Positions 52,703 through 63,600 of a DNA stretch of 64,000 bases are shown in pieces. The stretch is from Nonomuraea aurantiaca (lineage in GTDB: Bacteria > Actinomycetota > Actinomycetes > Streptosporangiales > Streptosporangiaceae). Below the pieces are notes generated by a model. It saw only the letters and a list, made by a program, of their open reading frames with translations, had not been told where the DNA came from and made no database searches. The stretch covers positions 434,001-498,000 of the forward strand of contig NZ_JAIWNB010000001.1 of NCBI RefSeq assembly GCF_020215705.1. The letters are read 5' to 3'. How positions within the stretch are numbered: position 1 is the stretch's first letter; each line of letters begins with the position of its first letter. Position numbers and translations under genes: made by a program.

Positions 52703-53323
52703 TTAGGAAGCGCTCCAAGCCCGGACGAACGTCTCCACGGCCGCGCGGGCCATGGTCCGCAGCTCCGAGTCGGTGATCTGCTGCGTCCCCATCCGGGTAC
52801 GGGCCTCCAGGGGGCCGGTCAGCAGGGCCATGAACTGCTCGGCCGCCAGGTCGGGATCCGTGGCGCGCAGACGTCCGGAGAGCACGAGCCGGGCCAGCCG
52901 GTCGGCCAGGGCCTGGTTGAGCCGATGGGGGCCGCTGTCCAGGACGAGGTCGAGAGCGTCGGGGAACGTGGTGATCTCCGAGTAGAGCAGCCGTTTCAGC
53001 GAGCACGATCGCTGGTCGGTGTGCAGCCGGAGCAGCTCGTACGCGACGCCCTCCAGCGTGGCGGGCAGGTCGTCGCCGGGCGCGACGAGCGGATCGAGGG
53101 CGGCCAGCCGCTCGCTCAGCACGGTCTGGGCGGCGGCCTCCAGGGCGTGTCTGAACAGGGTGGCCTTGTCGGTCATGTGGTTGTACACCGTCGGCTTGGC
53201 CACGCCCGCCTCGGCGGCGATGTCCTGCACGCCCGCCTGCGCGTAGCCCAGCCGGGCGAACACCGTGAACGCGCCCTCCAGGATCGCCTGCCGCTTGTCG
53301 ATCCGCCCGCGCGTGGTGCTCAT
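52703..53323 (-). CDS. TetR-family transcriptional regulator
   Basis: A 206-residue regulator with an N-terminal HTH (RQAILEGAFTVFARLGYAQA, QDIAAEAGVAKPTVYNHMTD) and a C-terminal TetR_C ligand domain. ATG 53323 is preferred; GTG 53341 would add six residues. It is upstream of the decayed ABC transporter on the same strand, about 150 bp away, and probably controlled it. It appears intact. Confidence 0.9.
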   Translation of the reverse strand: MSTTRGRIDKRQAILEGAFTVFARLGYAQAGVQDIAAEAGVAKPTVYNHMTDKATLFRHALEAAAQTVLSERLAALDPLVAPGDDLPATLEGVAYELLRLHTDQRSCSLKRLLYSEITTFPDALDLVLDSGPHRLNQALADRLARLVLSGRLRATDPDLAAEQFMALLTGPLEARTRMGTQQITDSELRTMARAAVETFVRAWSAS

Positions 53324-53386
53324 GCCGTCGATTGTACTCACCAGTTCAACGTCATGGACGTACGGGTTGTATGCGAACGCATGAGA

Positions 53387-53803
53387 TCATACGTCCGCCA
53401 GAGCAGGGCCCCGCCACAGGCTCAGAGCCTCGCGCAAGGTGGCGGCCGCCTCGGCGGGCCGGGACTGCGCGTGCGAGCGCCGACCCGCGCGGACCAGCCG
53501 CTCGAACCGGACGGCGTCAATCGCGTCCGGCTCGACCGCCAGCCGGTACCCGTCCGGGCCCGAGGTGAGCAGCCCGGGGTCGCCCAGGACGCGCCGCAAC
53601 CGGGACACCAGCGATTGCAGCGCGTGCAGGTGATCGGCCGATGCCGCCTCGCCCCACAGCCCCTCGACCAGGGTCGCCGGCCGGACGGCACGCCCGGGGT
53701 CCAGCACCAGCCGGGCCAGCAACGCCCGCAGCCGCGCGCCCCCGACCGGCGTCGGGCCGGTAGCGGTTTCCAGCACCAGGGAACCGAGGATGCCGACGCG
53801 CAC
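53387..53803 (-). pseudogene. SARP/AfsR-type regulator, N-terminal fragment
   Basis: The 138 codons from GTG 53803 cover the OmpR-like DNA-binding domain (VGILGSLVLETATGPTPVGG, LHALQSLVSRLRRVLGDPGL) and the first helices of a BTAD domain (RFERLVRAGRRSHAQSRPAE ... WRGPALADV). The coding then stops. SARP proteins are at least about 250 residues and AfsR-like ones about 1,000, so this one is truncated. It could still bind DNA. No transposon scar was identified. Confidence 0.7.
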
Positions 53804-54034
53804 CCGCCCACTATCGCAGCACGACCTGTTGGATCGCCAAGTCACTCATCGGTCCGCTTCCTGAGGCGGGCATCGCATCGGCAGACCCGGTCACCCCCAT
53901 GGAGGTGCGGCCTCGTTCGCTAGCCACGGGGTGATGATGAGCCGTGCAGCGGCATAGTGATGTGCCGCCCTTACCCGGTCAGAGGGCCGAAGCGACGATG
54001 TGTTCGCCGAACAAGACTGTGGTTGGATCCCCGC

Positions 54035-55108
54035 GTGAATATGATTCGAGCGTTTTCGCCGGAGCAGTACGCGCGCGCCCTGGATGCCTGGCAGTGGGCC
54101 GATATCGGAGACAAGGTGCCGCTCTTCGCGTCCCCGTTCGGGGATGTCTTCCTCCGGTCCGACGACGGCTGCTGGTTCCTCAGCATCGTGCACGGCACGC
54201 TGACCCGGTGCTGGGACGGCGTCGAGGTGCTGCGAGCGGAGCTGGACACGCCGGAGGGTCAGGAGCGGTATCTGATGGCCGGGCTGGCCCAGGAAGCCGA
54301 ACGTGCCGGGATCGTCCCCGACGCCGAACAGGTCTACGACTTCAAGCACCCGCCGGTCGCCGGTGGTCGGGTCGCGGTCGACAACATCGACGCCATCGAC
54401 TTCGTGGTCAGCGTCAACGTCGCCGGCCAGATCCACGGGCAGGTGAAGGACCTACCGGAAGGGGCCGAGATCGTCATCTCCACGGACGTGGAGGCGATCG
54501 GCTGGGCGGCGATCGAGACGGCGTTGCACGATCTCTACGGCGACACCGAACCGGTGGGGACGTTCGCGCCCGACGTGCCGTACTCGGCGGGCGGTCCCGA
54601 TCCGTTGGACGCGATCCGGATCTACGCCCGGGACGAGCCGCGACCGCACTGGCACCTGGTGAGCTTCGGGATGTCCGAGCTCTACGAGAAGGTGACCGAC
54701 GACCCGGAGGAGTCGGGCTGGGGGATCGAGTTCAGTATCCGGGTGGCCCGTGGCCCACAGGACGAAGCGCCGCCGAAGTGGCCGGCCGTGCTGTTGCAGC
54801 AGTTGGCCAGGTACGTCTTCGCGGAGCGGCCGTTCGCGCCCGGCCACACGATCCACGTGGCCCGGGGAACGTTCAACGACCGCCCGGACCAGGAGGCGGA
54901 CGATCCAACCGAACTCGCGGCGCTCGCGTTCGCCGTCGACCCGCAGTTGGGTGTGCTGGACACCCCGCACGGCCGTGTGACGTTCTTGCAGGTCGTTGCG
55001 CTGACCGAGGCGGAGTACGTCGCGGCCAAGGGCGGCAACGCGGCCGCTGTGCTGGAGCGGGTCGAGCGGGACGTACCGTTGCACATCGTGGACCGAGACA
55101 GGCGCTAA
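54035..55108 (+). CDS. DUF1851 - suppressor-of-fused (SUFU) domain protein, immunity-like
   Basis: A 357-residue two-domain protein. Residues 5-135 resemble DUF1851/GAD-type domains found in T6SS immunity proteins (DIGDKVPLFASPFGDVFLRS, CWDGVEVLRAELDTPE). Residues 150-355 form a SUFU-like domain (PHWHLVSFGMSELYEKVTDD, GWGIEFSIRVARG, PHGRVTFLQVVALTEAEY). Both folds are recurrent immunity modules for polymorphic toxins. GTG 54035 or ATG 54041 are both possible starts. No toxin is directly adjacent, but a secreted RHS giant begins 2.5 kb downstream. Confidence 0.75.
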   Translation: MNMIRAFSPEQYARALDAWQWADIGDKVPLFASPFGDVFLRSDDGCWFLSIVHGTLTRCWDGVEVLRAELDTPEGQERYLMAGLAQEAERAGIVPDAEQVYDFKHPPVAGGRVAVDNIDAIDFVVSVNVAGQIHGQVKDLPEGAEIVISTDVEAIGWAAIETALHDLYGDTEPVGTFAPDVPYSAGGPDPLDAIRIYARDEPRPHWHLVSFGMSELYEKVTDDPEESGWGIEFSIRVARGPQDEAPPKWPAVLLQQLARYVFAERPFAPGHTIHVARGTFNDRPDQEADDPTELAALAFAVDPQLGVLDTPHGRVTFLQVVALTEAEYVAAKGGNAAAVLERVERDVPLHIVDRDRR

Positions 55109-55134
55109 CGATCTTTGTGTGGTGCTGTCACGGC

Positions 55135-56268
55135 CTAGCTGGGGAGTAAACGGACTTCGGCGCTCGGCAACTGCTTGGTCCACCAGTGGGCGTAGCGGCG
55201 ATAGACAGTGGACCCGCGATCCGCCAGAAAGGCCGCCAGTGCCGCGGCCTCCGTTGCAAGCCCCTTCCACACCTCCTCGTCCAGCCGGTGGAATGCCGTC
55301 GCTTCGATGCCGCCCTCGACCGGGCGCCACACACCGGCGACGTAGCCGTCGACGAGCAGGGTCGGCAGGACGTCGCCGTTGCGCCTGATGACGATCGGGC
55401 GGTATTCGGGCGGAATGACGCGGCTGCGATCGGAGTAGGCGAGCAGGACGCTGTCCCACATCGGCAGCAGGCGGGGCGGGGCGACGGTGTCCTCCGCCGG
55501 GAGCGGTGCGCCGGGCACGTCGAACAGCGTCACCCCTCCCGGCCCCTCCCGCTCCTCGACCTGGCCGGCCAGAGCCTGCACTGCCAGCCGCAGCACCGAC
55601 CGCTTGAGCAGGGTGAACTGCGCCATGTCCGGCACCGAGGCGGGGCCGAACGCCTGTAGGTAACGCAGAACCAGTCGCTGTACGGACTCGTCCTCAGATT
55701 CCGGATCTGAGGTGGTGCCTGCGGCGAGGAATGACGATCGTGCGCCGAACGACCACGGCCCACCGGTCGGCGCGTGGTGCAAAGGCGCGAACGTCCGCAG
55801 CGCCCACCACGCACCCCGCTTGGGCTCCCCGTACCTGTCCTTGAGGAAGCCCTCGATCTCGGTGCTGGTACGCGGACTGGCCACGAACTCCGCGAGATGG
55901 GGAAGGAGGGCATCGGCGTCGGCGATGGTCAGTCCGCTCGAGGTGAAACGGGAATGGCCCAGCCGCGCTGCCCGTACCGTGCGCCGCATCGCGGTGTGGA
56001 AGTCGGGGTAGTCCTCGGCATGCACCGCGTGCAACGTAATGCGCAGCAGCGTGGCCTTGACCACCTCGCGGTCGGCGAACGCGACGTCCAGCTCTTTCGC
56101 CTCGAAGTCGGTGAGCCGGTTCCACAGGGCGACATACGGAGACGGGGCCTCCTGCGCCTGCAGGGCGACGAGTCGGCGGACGGCGTCGGCCACGGTCAGC
56201 GATTCGCGCCGTAACAGCAGTTGCCGGGCGAGCGTGGCCCGGTTGAGCTGTCGGGCGGTGAGTCCCAT
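55135..56268 (-). CDS. AlkZ-family (HTH_42) winged-helix DNA glycosylase-like protein
   Basis: A 377-residue protein of the AlkZ/YcaQ family: N-terminal LTARQLNRATLARQLLL, the catalytic-type QxQ motif in VALQAQEAPSPYVALWNRL, and winged-helix repeats (SVPDMAQFTLLKRSVLRLAV). Family members unhook interstrand crosslinks or excise alkylated bases, and in streptomycetes some give self-resistance to genotoxins. The QAQ residues are intact. It converges with the SUFU-domain gene; no antibiotic cluster is adjacent. Confidence 0.88.
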   Translation of the reverse strand: MGLTARQLNRATLARQLLLRRESLTVADAVRRLVALQAQEAPSPYVALWNRLTDFEAKELDVAFADREVVKATLLRITLHAVHAEDYPDFHTAMRRTVRAARLGHSRFTSSGLTIADADALLPHLAEFVASPRTSTEIEGFLKDRYGEPKRGAWWALRTFAPLHHAPTGGPWSFGARSSFLAAGTTSDPESEDESVQRLVLRYLQAFGPASVPDMAQFTLLKRSVLRLAVQALAGQVEEREGPGGVTLFDVPGAPLPAEDTVAPPRLLPMWDSVLLAYSDRSRVIPPEYRPIVIRRNGDVLPTLLVDGYVAGVWRPVEGGIEATAFHRLDEEVWKGLATEAAALAAFLADRGSTVYRRYAHWWTKQLPSAEVRLLPS

Positions 56269-56702
56269 CTCCCCGTTCCTTGTCTTCGACGGCGGGCGGC
56301 CATCAGCGCCTGTCGTCGTCCAGCGACGGGGAGCGTGATGCGGATGATTTTAGGGCAGAAGGTGGAAGTCGCCGGACTTGCAGATGGCCGAGTTGCTCAC
56401 GCATCAGTTCAGGGCCGCCGATTCTGCGGCGCAATACGCCCGCATCGACGAGCACCAGGAGCATGGGCGGCTTATTTCGGCCAAGGATGCGTTGCCGCCG
56501 TACTGGCCTGGGTCATGATGGGCGCCGCGACGCTGTTCCTGCTGATCATGGTCGTCGACCGCGGTCTGGGCCGAATCGCCGTCTGAGCCTTTCGGCCTGA
56601 AGACGATTGCGTATGAATGCCAGACCTTTAAGCATTGGTCATCTCATCTGTTCCTCCTACGGTTGACCATCAGTAGAACCACTGATGGATGGGAGGCGCA
56701 GG
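56269..56702. other. 434-bp gap with possible gene remnant
   Basis: A plus-strand frame near 56375-56510 reads MAELLTHQFRAADSAAQYAR followed by IDEHQEHGRLISAKDALPPY, which looks protein-like. A second frame near 56505-56586 gives a hydrophobic helix (AVLAWVMMGAATLFLLIMVV). They may be frameshifted parts of one small lost gene. No family was recognised. Confidence 0.35.
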
Positions 56703-57512
56703 ATGGCGCAACGGATTTTGGTCACGGGGGCGACCGGCACGGTCGGCCGCCAGGTGATGGCGCAGCTGCTGGAAACCGGGGTCGAGGTTCGCGCGCTGAC
56801 CCGGGACCCGGTCGATCTGCCACCGACCGTCGAGGGCGTGCGTGGTGACCTGTCGGTCCCTGATTCTCTGCATGCCGCTTTCGACGAGGCCGAGGCGGTG
56901 TTCCTGGTCTGGCCGTTCGCCACGGCCGAGGGGCTGGAGACGGTGCTCAAGGGGATGGCCGAGGCCCGCAGGGTGGTGTACCTGTCGTCGGCGGCTGTGC
57001 GGGACCATGAGCGGCAGGCCGAGGAGCTGATCGCCGGGTCCGGGGTGCGATGGACGATTCTGCGCCCGCACGCCTTCGCGGCCAACGCCCTGCGCTGGGC
57101 CGAGCAGATTCGCGGCGGGGGAGTGGTGCGTGGCCCGTACGGTCAGGCCGCGATGTCCGTCGTGCACGAGCGGGACATCGCCGCAGTCGCGGTGCGGGCA
57201 CTGACCCAGGACCGGCATGCCGGCGCCGTGTACGAGCTGACCGGGCCGCACTCCCTGACCCAGGCCGAGCAGGTACGCGTCATCGGCGAGGCGATCGGCC
57301 ACCCCGTGCGCTGGGAGGAGACCTCGCCGGAGGACGCCCGGCGGCAGATGCTGGCCCGCGGCTGGCCGGCCGCGGCCGTGGACGGCATCCTGCGCGCCCA
57401 GGCCGAGATGACGCTCGGTCCGGCGCCGGTCACCGCCACCGTGGAGGAGGTGACCGGGACCGCGGCACGCACGTTCCGCTCGTGGGCGGCCGAGCACGCG
57501 CACGCCTTCTAG
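56703..57512 (+). CDS. NAD(P)-binding NmrA-like atypical SDR
   Basis: A 269-residue protein with the Rossmann motif VTGATGTVGRQVM at the N-terminus and the substrate-lid style of NmrA/HSCARG-type reductases (VYLSSAAV, WTILRPHAFAANALRW, VHERDIAAVAVRAL). ATG 56703 is preceded by GGGAGGCGCAGG. These proteins act as redox sensors or quinone/isoflavone-type reductases. Function here unknown. Confidence 0.88.
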   Translation: MAQRILVTGATGTVGRQVMAQLLETGVEVRALTRDPVDLPPTVEGVRGDLSVPDSLHAAFDEAEAVFLVWPFATAEGLETVLKGMAEARRVVYLSSAAVRDHERQAEELIAGSGVRWTILRPHAFAANALRWAEQIRGGGVVRGPYGQAAMSVVHERDIAAVAVRALTQDRHAGAVYELTGPHSLTQAEQVRVIGEAIGHPVRWEETSPEDARRQMLARGWPAAAVDGILRAQAEMTLGPAPVTATVEEVTGTAARTFRSWAAEHAHAF

Positions 57513-57643
57513 GCCGCCGGGTTCCCCCGGATCAGGCTGCTGGGCTGGGGCTTCGTACAACTTGGGCCGAGATCATTGACGGGGGTTTGTAATGATCCTT
57601 ATGGTTTGCCCGGGTTGATCATTATTTGAGGCGGAGTGTACTC

Positions 57644-60600
57644 ATGCGGGTGATCGCGGGTTTAGTCGTTGCTGCCTTAATCGCCGGTCTGGCACCCCCG
57701 CCGCCCGCCGCACCACCTCGCCTCACCACCGTCCCGGTCGCCGCCACGACGCGGGGGCAGCCCGCTGCTGAACCGGCCGCCAAGCAGCGGCAGGCACCCG
57801 CGCAGGCCGCCGACGTCTCGTACGCGCACGACGCCAACGGCCGCGTCACCGGGGTGTTCGCCCAGCCGGGCGACGGTTCGAAGATCAGCCACGACCCCGC
57901 GGGCAACATCACCGAGGTCCGCGACCTGCCCGCCGGCACGCTGGCCGTCGCCCAGGTCTCCCCGCCCAGCGCCACCCCGGCCACCGGCGTGACGATCTAC
58001 GGCACCGCGTTCGGCACGGACAAGTCGGCGGTGACGGTCTCCTTCGGCGGCGCCACCGCGACACCCGGCGCCGTCACCGACCACACCATCACCGTGACGG
58101 TCCCCGGCGGCGCCGCCTCGGGCGACGTCACCGTGACGGTCGGCGGCAAGTCCGCCGTCTGGAAGGGCTTCAAGGTCCTCGGAACCCGGCCCAAGCCCGC
58201 GGTCTCCCTGACGGGCATCACGGTCGGCGACGCGGGAGCCGAGGTCACCGTCCCCGGCAGCGGCTTCGACGCGGACAAGATCCGTAACGTCACCTCGCTC
58301 AACGGAGCGAAGATCCAGGTGACGCAGGCCACCACGGGTGACCTGAAGGTCAAGCTTCCGCCGGGTCCCGCTTTCGGGCACGTGAAGGTCGTCAACCCCG
58401 GCGGCAGCGCGGTCTCCGCCGGTGACGTGGTCGTCCCGCCCGCCCCCTACCTGGCCGCCAACATCGGCACGGGCGGCGCGCTGCGGCTGGCGCAGAACAC
58501 CCTCACCTCGGTCCCGGTCGGCGCGGCGCAGCAGATCGCGCTGACGCTGTTCGACGTGGCGGCCGGTCAGCGCGCCATGCTCTACATGTCCGGGGAGACC
58601 TTCTCCGGCTGCCTGCCCATCACCGTGTACGGCCCCGACGGGACCACGCTGCTCAGCCAGAGCATGTGCTCCAGCACGTGGGAATGGGAACTGCCGGAGG
58701 GCTCGAAGCCCGGGACCTACGCCGTGCTGCTCGACCCGCAGGACGACCAGACCGGCAAGGTGGACGTCCTGGCCTCCGCCGTCGCCGACGCCACGACCGA
58801 GCTCGCCCTGGACGGGGCGCAGGGGACCCTCACCACGACCGTCCCCGGCCAGCAGGCCGCCTTCACCTTCACCGGAACGGCCGGCCAGCGGGTCTTCACC
58901 AAGCTCGGCATGCCGACCGGCACGAAGGCCTGCGACGTGGCCGCCGGCGTGCGCGCCCCCGACGGCACCGAGTTGGTGAAGGACACCTGCGTGTACCAGG
59001 TCGACTCCTTCCTCGACACGGTCACGCTGCCGGTGTCCGGTACGTACCGGGTGGCCGTCGATCCCAAGGGCCTGGTCACCGGTGGTCCGTACAAGGCGGC
59101 AGTGATCAACGTGCCCGCCGACGTGGCCGTGCAGACCTCGCCGGACGCGGCCCCGGCCAACGTGGCGATCGTCAAGCCGGGCCAGAACGGGTCGGTGACG
59201 TTCACCGGTACGACGGGGCAGCGGATCTTCACCAAGCTCACCATTCCGGCGGGCGCGCCCTCGTGCGCCCTCGACGTGCGGCTGCTCAAGCCGGACGGCA
59301 CGGAGATGTTCAGGAGCACCTGCCTCTACCAGGCGGCCGAGTACCTCGACACGGTCACCCTGCCGGCCGATGGTGTCTACCGGTTCACGGTCAATCCGAA
59401 GGACGCCTGGACCGGCATCCCGACGCTGCAGGTGCTGAACGTGCCCGCCGACGTGGTGGTGGCGACCTCGCCGGACGCGGCCGCGGCTTCGGTGGCGATC
59501 ACCAAGCCCGGCCAGGGTGGAGTGGTGACGTTCACCGGCACGGCGGGGCAGCGGATCTTCGCCAAGGTGACCGTCCCGGCGGGCACGCCCACGTGCGGCC
59601 TGGATGTGCGGCTGCTCAACCCGGACGGCACCGAGCTGGTCAGGGACACCTGCCTCTACCAGGCGGCCGAGTACCTCGACACGGTCACCCTGCCGGCCGA
59701 TGGCGTCTACCGGTTCACGGTCAACCCGAAGGACGCCTGGACGGGCACTCCGACGCTGCAGGTGCTGAACGTGCCCGCCGACGTGGTGGTGGCGACCTCG
59801 CCGGACGCCGCCCCGGCCGCGGTGGCGATCACCAAGCCCGGCCAGGACGCCGCGGTGACCTTCACCGGCACGACAGGGCAGCGGATCTTCGCCAAGCTCA
59901 CCCTTCCGGCCGGCACCCCCGCCTGCGGGCTGGAGGTGCGGCTGCTCAAGCCCGACGGCACCGAGCTGGCCAAGGACACGTGCATCTACCAGGCGGCCGA
60001 GTACATCGACACGATCACCCTGCCCGCCGACGGCGCCTACCGGTTCACGATCAACCCGAAGGACGCCTGGACGGGCACGCTGACGTTCGCGTTGACGGGC
60101 GTCCCGGCCGACGTGGCCGTGGCGAGCGCGCCGGACGCCGCCCCGGCCGCGGTGGCGATCGCCAAGCCGGGCCAGGGCGGGGCCGTGACGTTCACCGGTA
60201 CGGCCGCCCATCGCCTCTTCGTCAAGCTCGCCGTTCCGGCCGGGGCGCCCGCCTGCGCCCTGGAGGTGCGGCTGCTCAAGCCCGACGGCACCGAGCTGGC
60301 CAAGGACACGTGCATCTACCAGGCGGCCGAGTACATCGACACGCTGGAATTACCCGTCGCCGGGGCGTACAAGCTGGCCTTCGACCCGAAGGACGCCTGG
60401 ACCGGCACGATCACGGTCACCCTGGTCGACGTGCCCGCCGACGTGACGAAGGCGGCGACGGTCGGGGGCGCGGACGTCGTGGTCACCACGGCCAAGGCCG
60501 GACAGAACTCGGCGGTCACCTTCACCGCCACCGCCGGGCAGACCGTCAAGATCACCATGATCGACGAGACATACGCGACCTGCACCACCACGGAGTTGTG

Positions 60601-63600
60601 GTCACCCACCGGCGCGCGCCTGTGGACCACGTGCCTGTCCAAGAACGGCAGCCACACCACCACCCTGACCGCCGCCGGCACGTACACCTTCAAGATCAAC
60701 CCCAAGGACGCCGAGACGGGCGCGGCCACCATCCGGGTCGCGACAGCCGCCGCCGCTGCCAAGCAGGCCACGGAATCCCGGAAGAAGGAGCCGCTGCCCG
60801 ACGGGGTGAAGCGCGGCGAGCCCCTGGCGTCGTACACCGCGAAGAAGCACAAGGACGCGAGCCTCACCGGTGTCGTGAAGACCACCGCGGGGCTGCCGCT
60901 GGCCGGCGTCACCCTGCGCGCCGACGGCCGCGAGGCCCGCACGGACGCACGCGGCGCCTTCCAGCTCACCGACCTGCGCCAGGGCGTGCGCCGCCTGCGC
61001 ATCGACGGCCGCAGCGCCTCGACGAGCAAGCTCAAGTACGGCGTGTTCGACGTGCAGGTGCCGCTCAAGGCGGGCGGCAACGAGCTGTTCTACACGCCGT
61101 ACCTGCCCGCCCTGGACACCGACTACGAGATCGACATCCCCTCGCCGACCACCAAGGAGGTCGTGCTGTCCAACCCGGGCGTGCCCGGCCTGGAGGTGCG
61201 CATCCCGGCGGGCGTGACAATCGAGGACGCCGACGGCAAGCCCGTACGGCGCGTCGGCATCACGCCGATCCCGGTGGACCGCACGCCGATCCCCATGCCG
61301 GACGGCGTGCGCGTGCCCGTCTACTACACGGTCCAGCCCGCGGGCGGCCGGCTGGTGGGCGGCACCGCCCAGATCACCTACCCGAACTACCTGAAACTGC
61401 AGGCGGGGCAGCGGGTCAACTTCTGGCACTATGACAAGAGCGGCGAGGGCTGGGAGATCTTCGGCGCGGGCAAGGTCGATCCGGCCGCCCGGCAGGTCGT
61501 CCCCGACGCGGGGACGGCGATCGCCGACTTCGACGGCGCCATGATCAACGTGCCGGGCAACGAGGAGCCGCTGTGGAAGTGGCTGCTGAAGTTCCTGAAC
61601 TCGTCGGGTGACCCGGTCGACCTCGGCAGCGGGCTGTTCACCCTGAGCCAGACCGACCTCATGGTCGACGATGTCATGCCGCTGACCGTCAACCGCGGCT
61701 ACAACCCGGGCGACACCCGCAAGCGCTCGATGGGCATCGGGAGCAACGACCTGTACAACATGTACCTGTCGTCGCGTAAGCAGTACCAGGAGGCCGACCT
61801 CAACTTCCCCGACGGGTCCCAGGTGCACTACGTGCGGACCTCGCCGGGCACCGGGTTCTGTGACGCGGTCTTCGAGGCGCGCGACACCTCTCCGGAGTTC
61901 ACCGGGTCCGGGTTCCGCTACGTGGGCGGGTGCAACGCGGGCGGCTGGCACCTCAAGCTGCGCAACGGCATGACCTACGTCTTCGGCGACGAGGCGCCGC
62001 TGCAGGAGATCCGTGACCCGCAGGGCAACACCGTCAAGATCCTGCGCAAGTACAAGAACAGCTTCGGCAGCTACCTCGGGCCGGTCACCGAGGTCCGCTC
62101 GCCGAACGGGTTCTGGCTCAGCTACTCGCACGACGCCGCCGACAAGGTCACGAAGGTGGAGGACAACGCGGGCCGCTCGGTCACGTACGGCTACGAGGGC
62201 GACCGGCTCAAGACCGTGACCGGCCCCACCGGCCAGACCACCACCTACGGCTACGACACCGCGGGCCGGATGAACGCCATCACCGACGCCCGCGACCACA
62301 CCTACCTGACCAACGTTTACGACGCCAACGGCAGGGTCGCCGCCCAGACGATCCTGGGCCAGGGCACCTATGCCTTCGGCTACACCCTCAACGGCACGCG
62401 CGTCGTCGCCGCCCAGGTCACCGAGCCGGACGGCGCCGTACGCAAGACCACCTACGACGATCTCGGTTACCTGGCCACCGACACCCAGGCGGCGGGCACC
62501 GACCGCGAGCACACCATCAGGATCACCCGCGACCCGGACAGCGACCTGCCCAGGACGATCGACGACGGCCTCGGCCGCACCACCACGATCACCTACGACC
62601 CCGCGGGCAACCCCTTGGAGCTCAAGGGCGCGGCGGGCTCGGCCACCGTGACCGGCCACGCCACCTACCAGGGCACGCCGTACGGCAGGCCGGACACGCT
62701 GACCGACCCCACGGGAGCCGTCACCCGCTTCAAGTACGACACACGCGGCAACCCCGAGCAGATCACCGACGCCATGGGCCGTACCTGGAAGACCAGCTAC
62801 GACGACCAGGGCCACCCGCGCACCCAGACCACCCCGCAGGGACGCGTCACCACCTACGACTACGTCGACGGCGCCCTGAGCACGGTGACCGACCCCGAGG
62901 GACGCAAGACGCGTTTCGTCCGGGACGCGGCCAACCGGGTGATCGAGACGATCGCCCCCGACGGGACCTCCACCCGGCGCGTCTATGACGCGGCCGACGT
63001 GCTCAGGTCCGTCACCGACGCGGGTGGCGACGAGACGATCTTCGGCTACGACGAGAACGGCAACATCACCTCGGTCAAGGACGCCCGCGGGAAGATCACC
63101 TCCTACCGCTACGACGACGCCGACCGGCTGCTCGAACGCACCGACCCGCTCGGCGCGAAGGACACCTTCACCTACGACGGCATGAACCGCCTGTCCACGG
63201 TCACCGACCGGCGCGGCAAGGTCACCGAGTACCGCTACGACGAGCTCGGCCGCGCCACCTTCACCGGCTTCGGCAAGAACGGCCAGAACTACGAGTCGAC
63301 GCAGAGCGCCCTGTACGACGACAGAGGCCGCATCCGCGAGCTGAGCGACAGCACCACCGGCGCCGGGAAGATCACCTACGGCTACGACGACCTCGACCAC
63401 CTGACCTCCGAGACCAGCTCGGCGGGGAGCGTCGGCTACACCTACGACGCGGCCGGGCGGCTGAAGACCATGACCGCCTCGGGCCAACCGGCGGTCGGCT
63501 ACGACTACTTCCCCAACGGCCTGCTCAAGTCGGTCACCCGGGGCGCGGTCAGCACCGTGTACGGCTATGACGACGACGCGAGGATGACCTCCAAGTCCCT

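Noticed and set aside
60602..63487. 961-codon open frame on the minus strand (and an 844-codon one at 57677-60211)
   Set aside because: They are antisense to the RHS-type gene; GC-rich third positions remove stops. Composition is V/G/R/H-rich without domains, while the plus strand has clear YD and TIG repeats.
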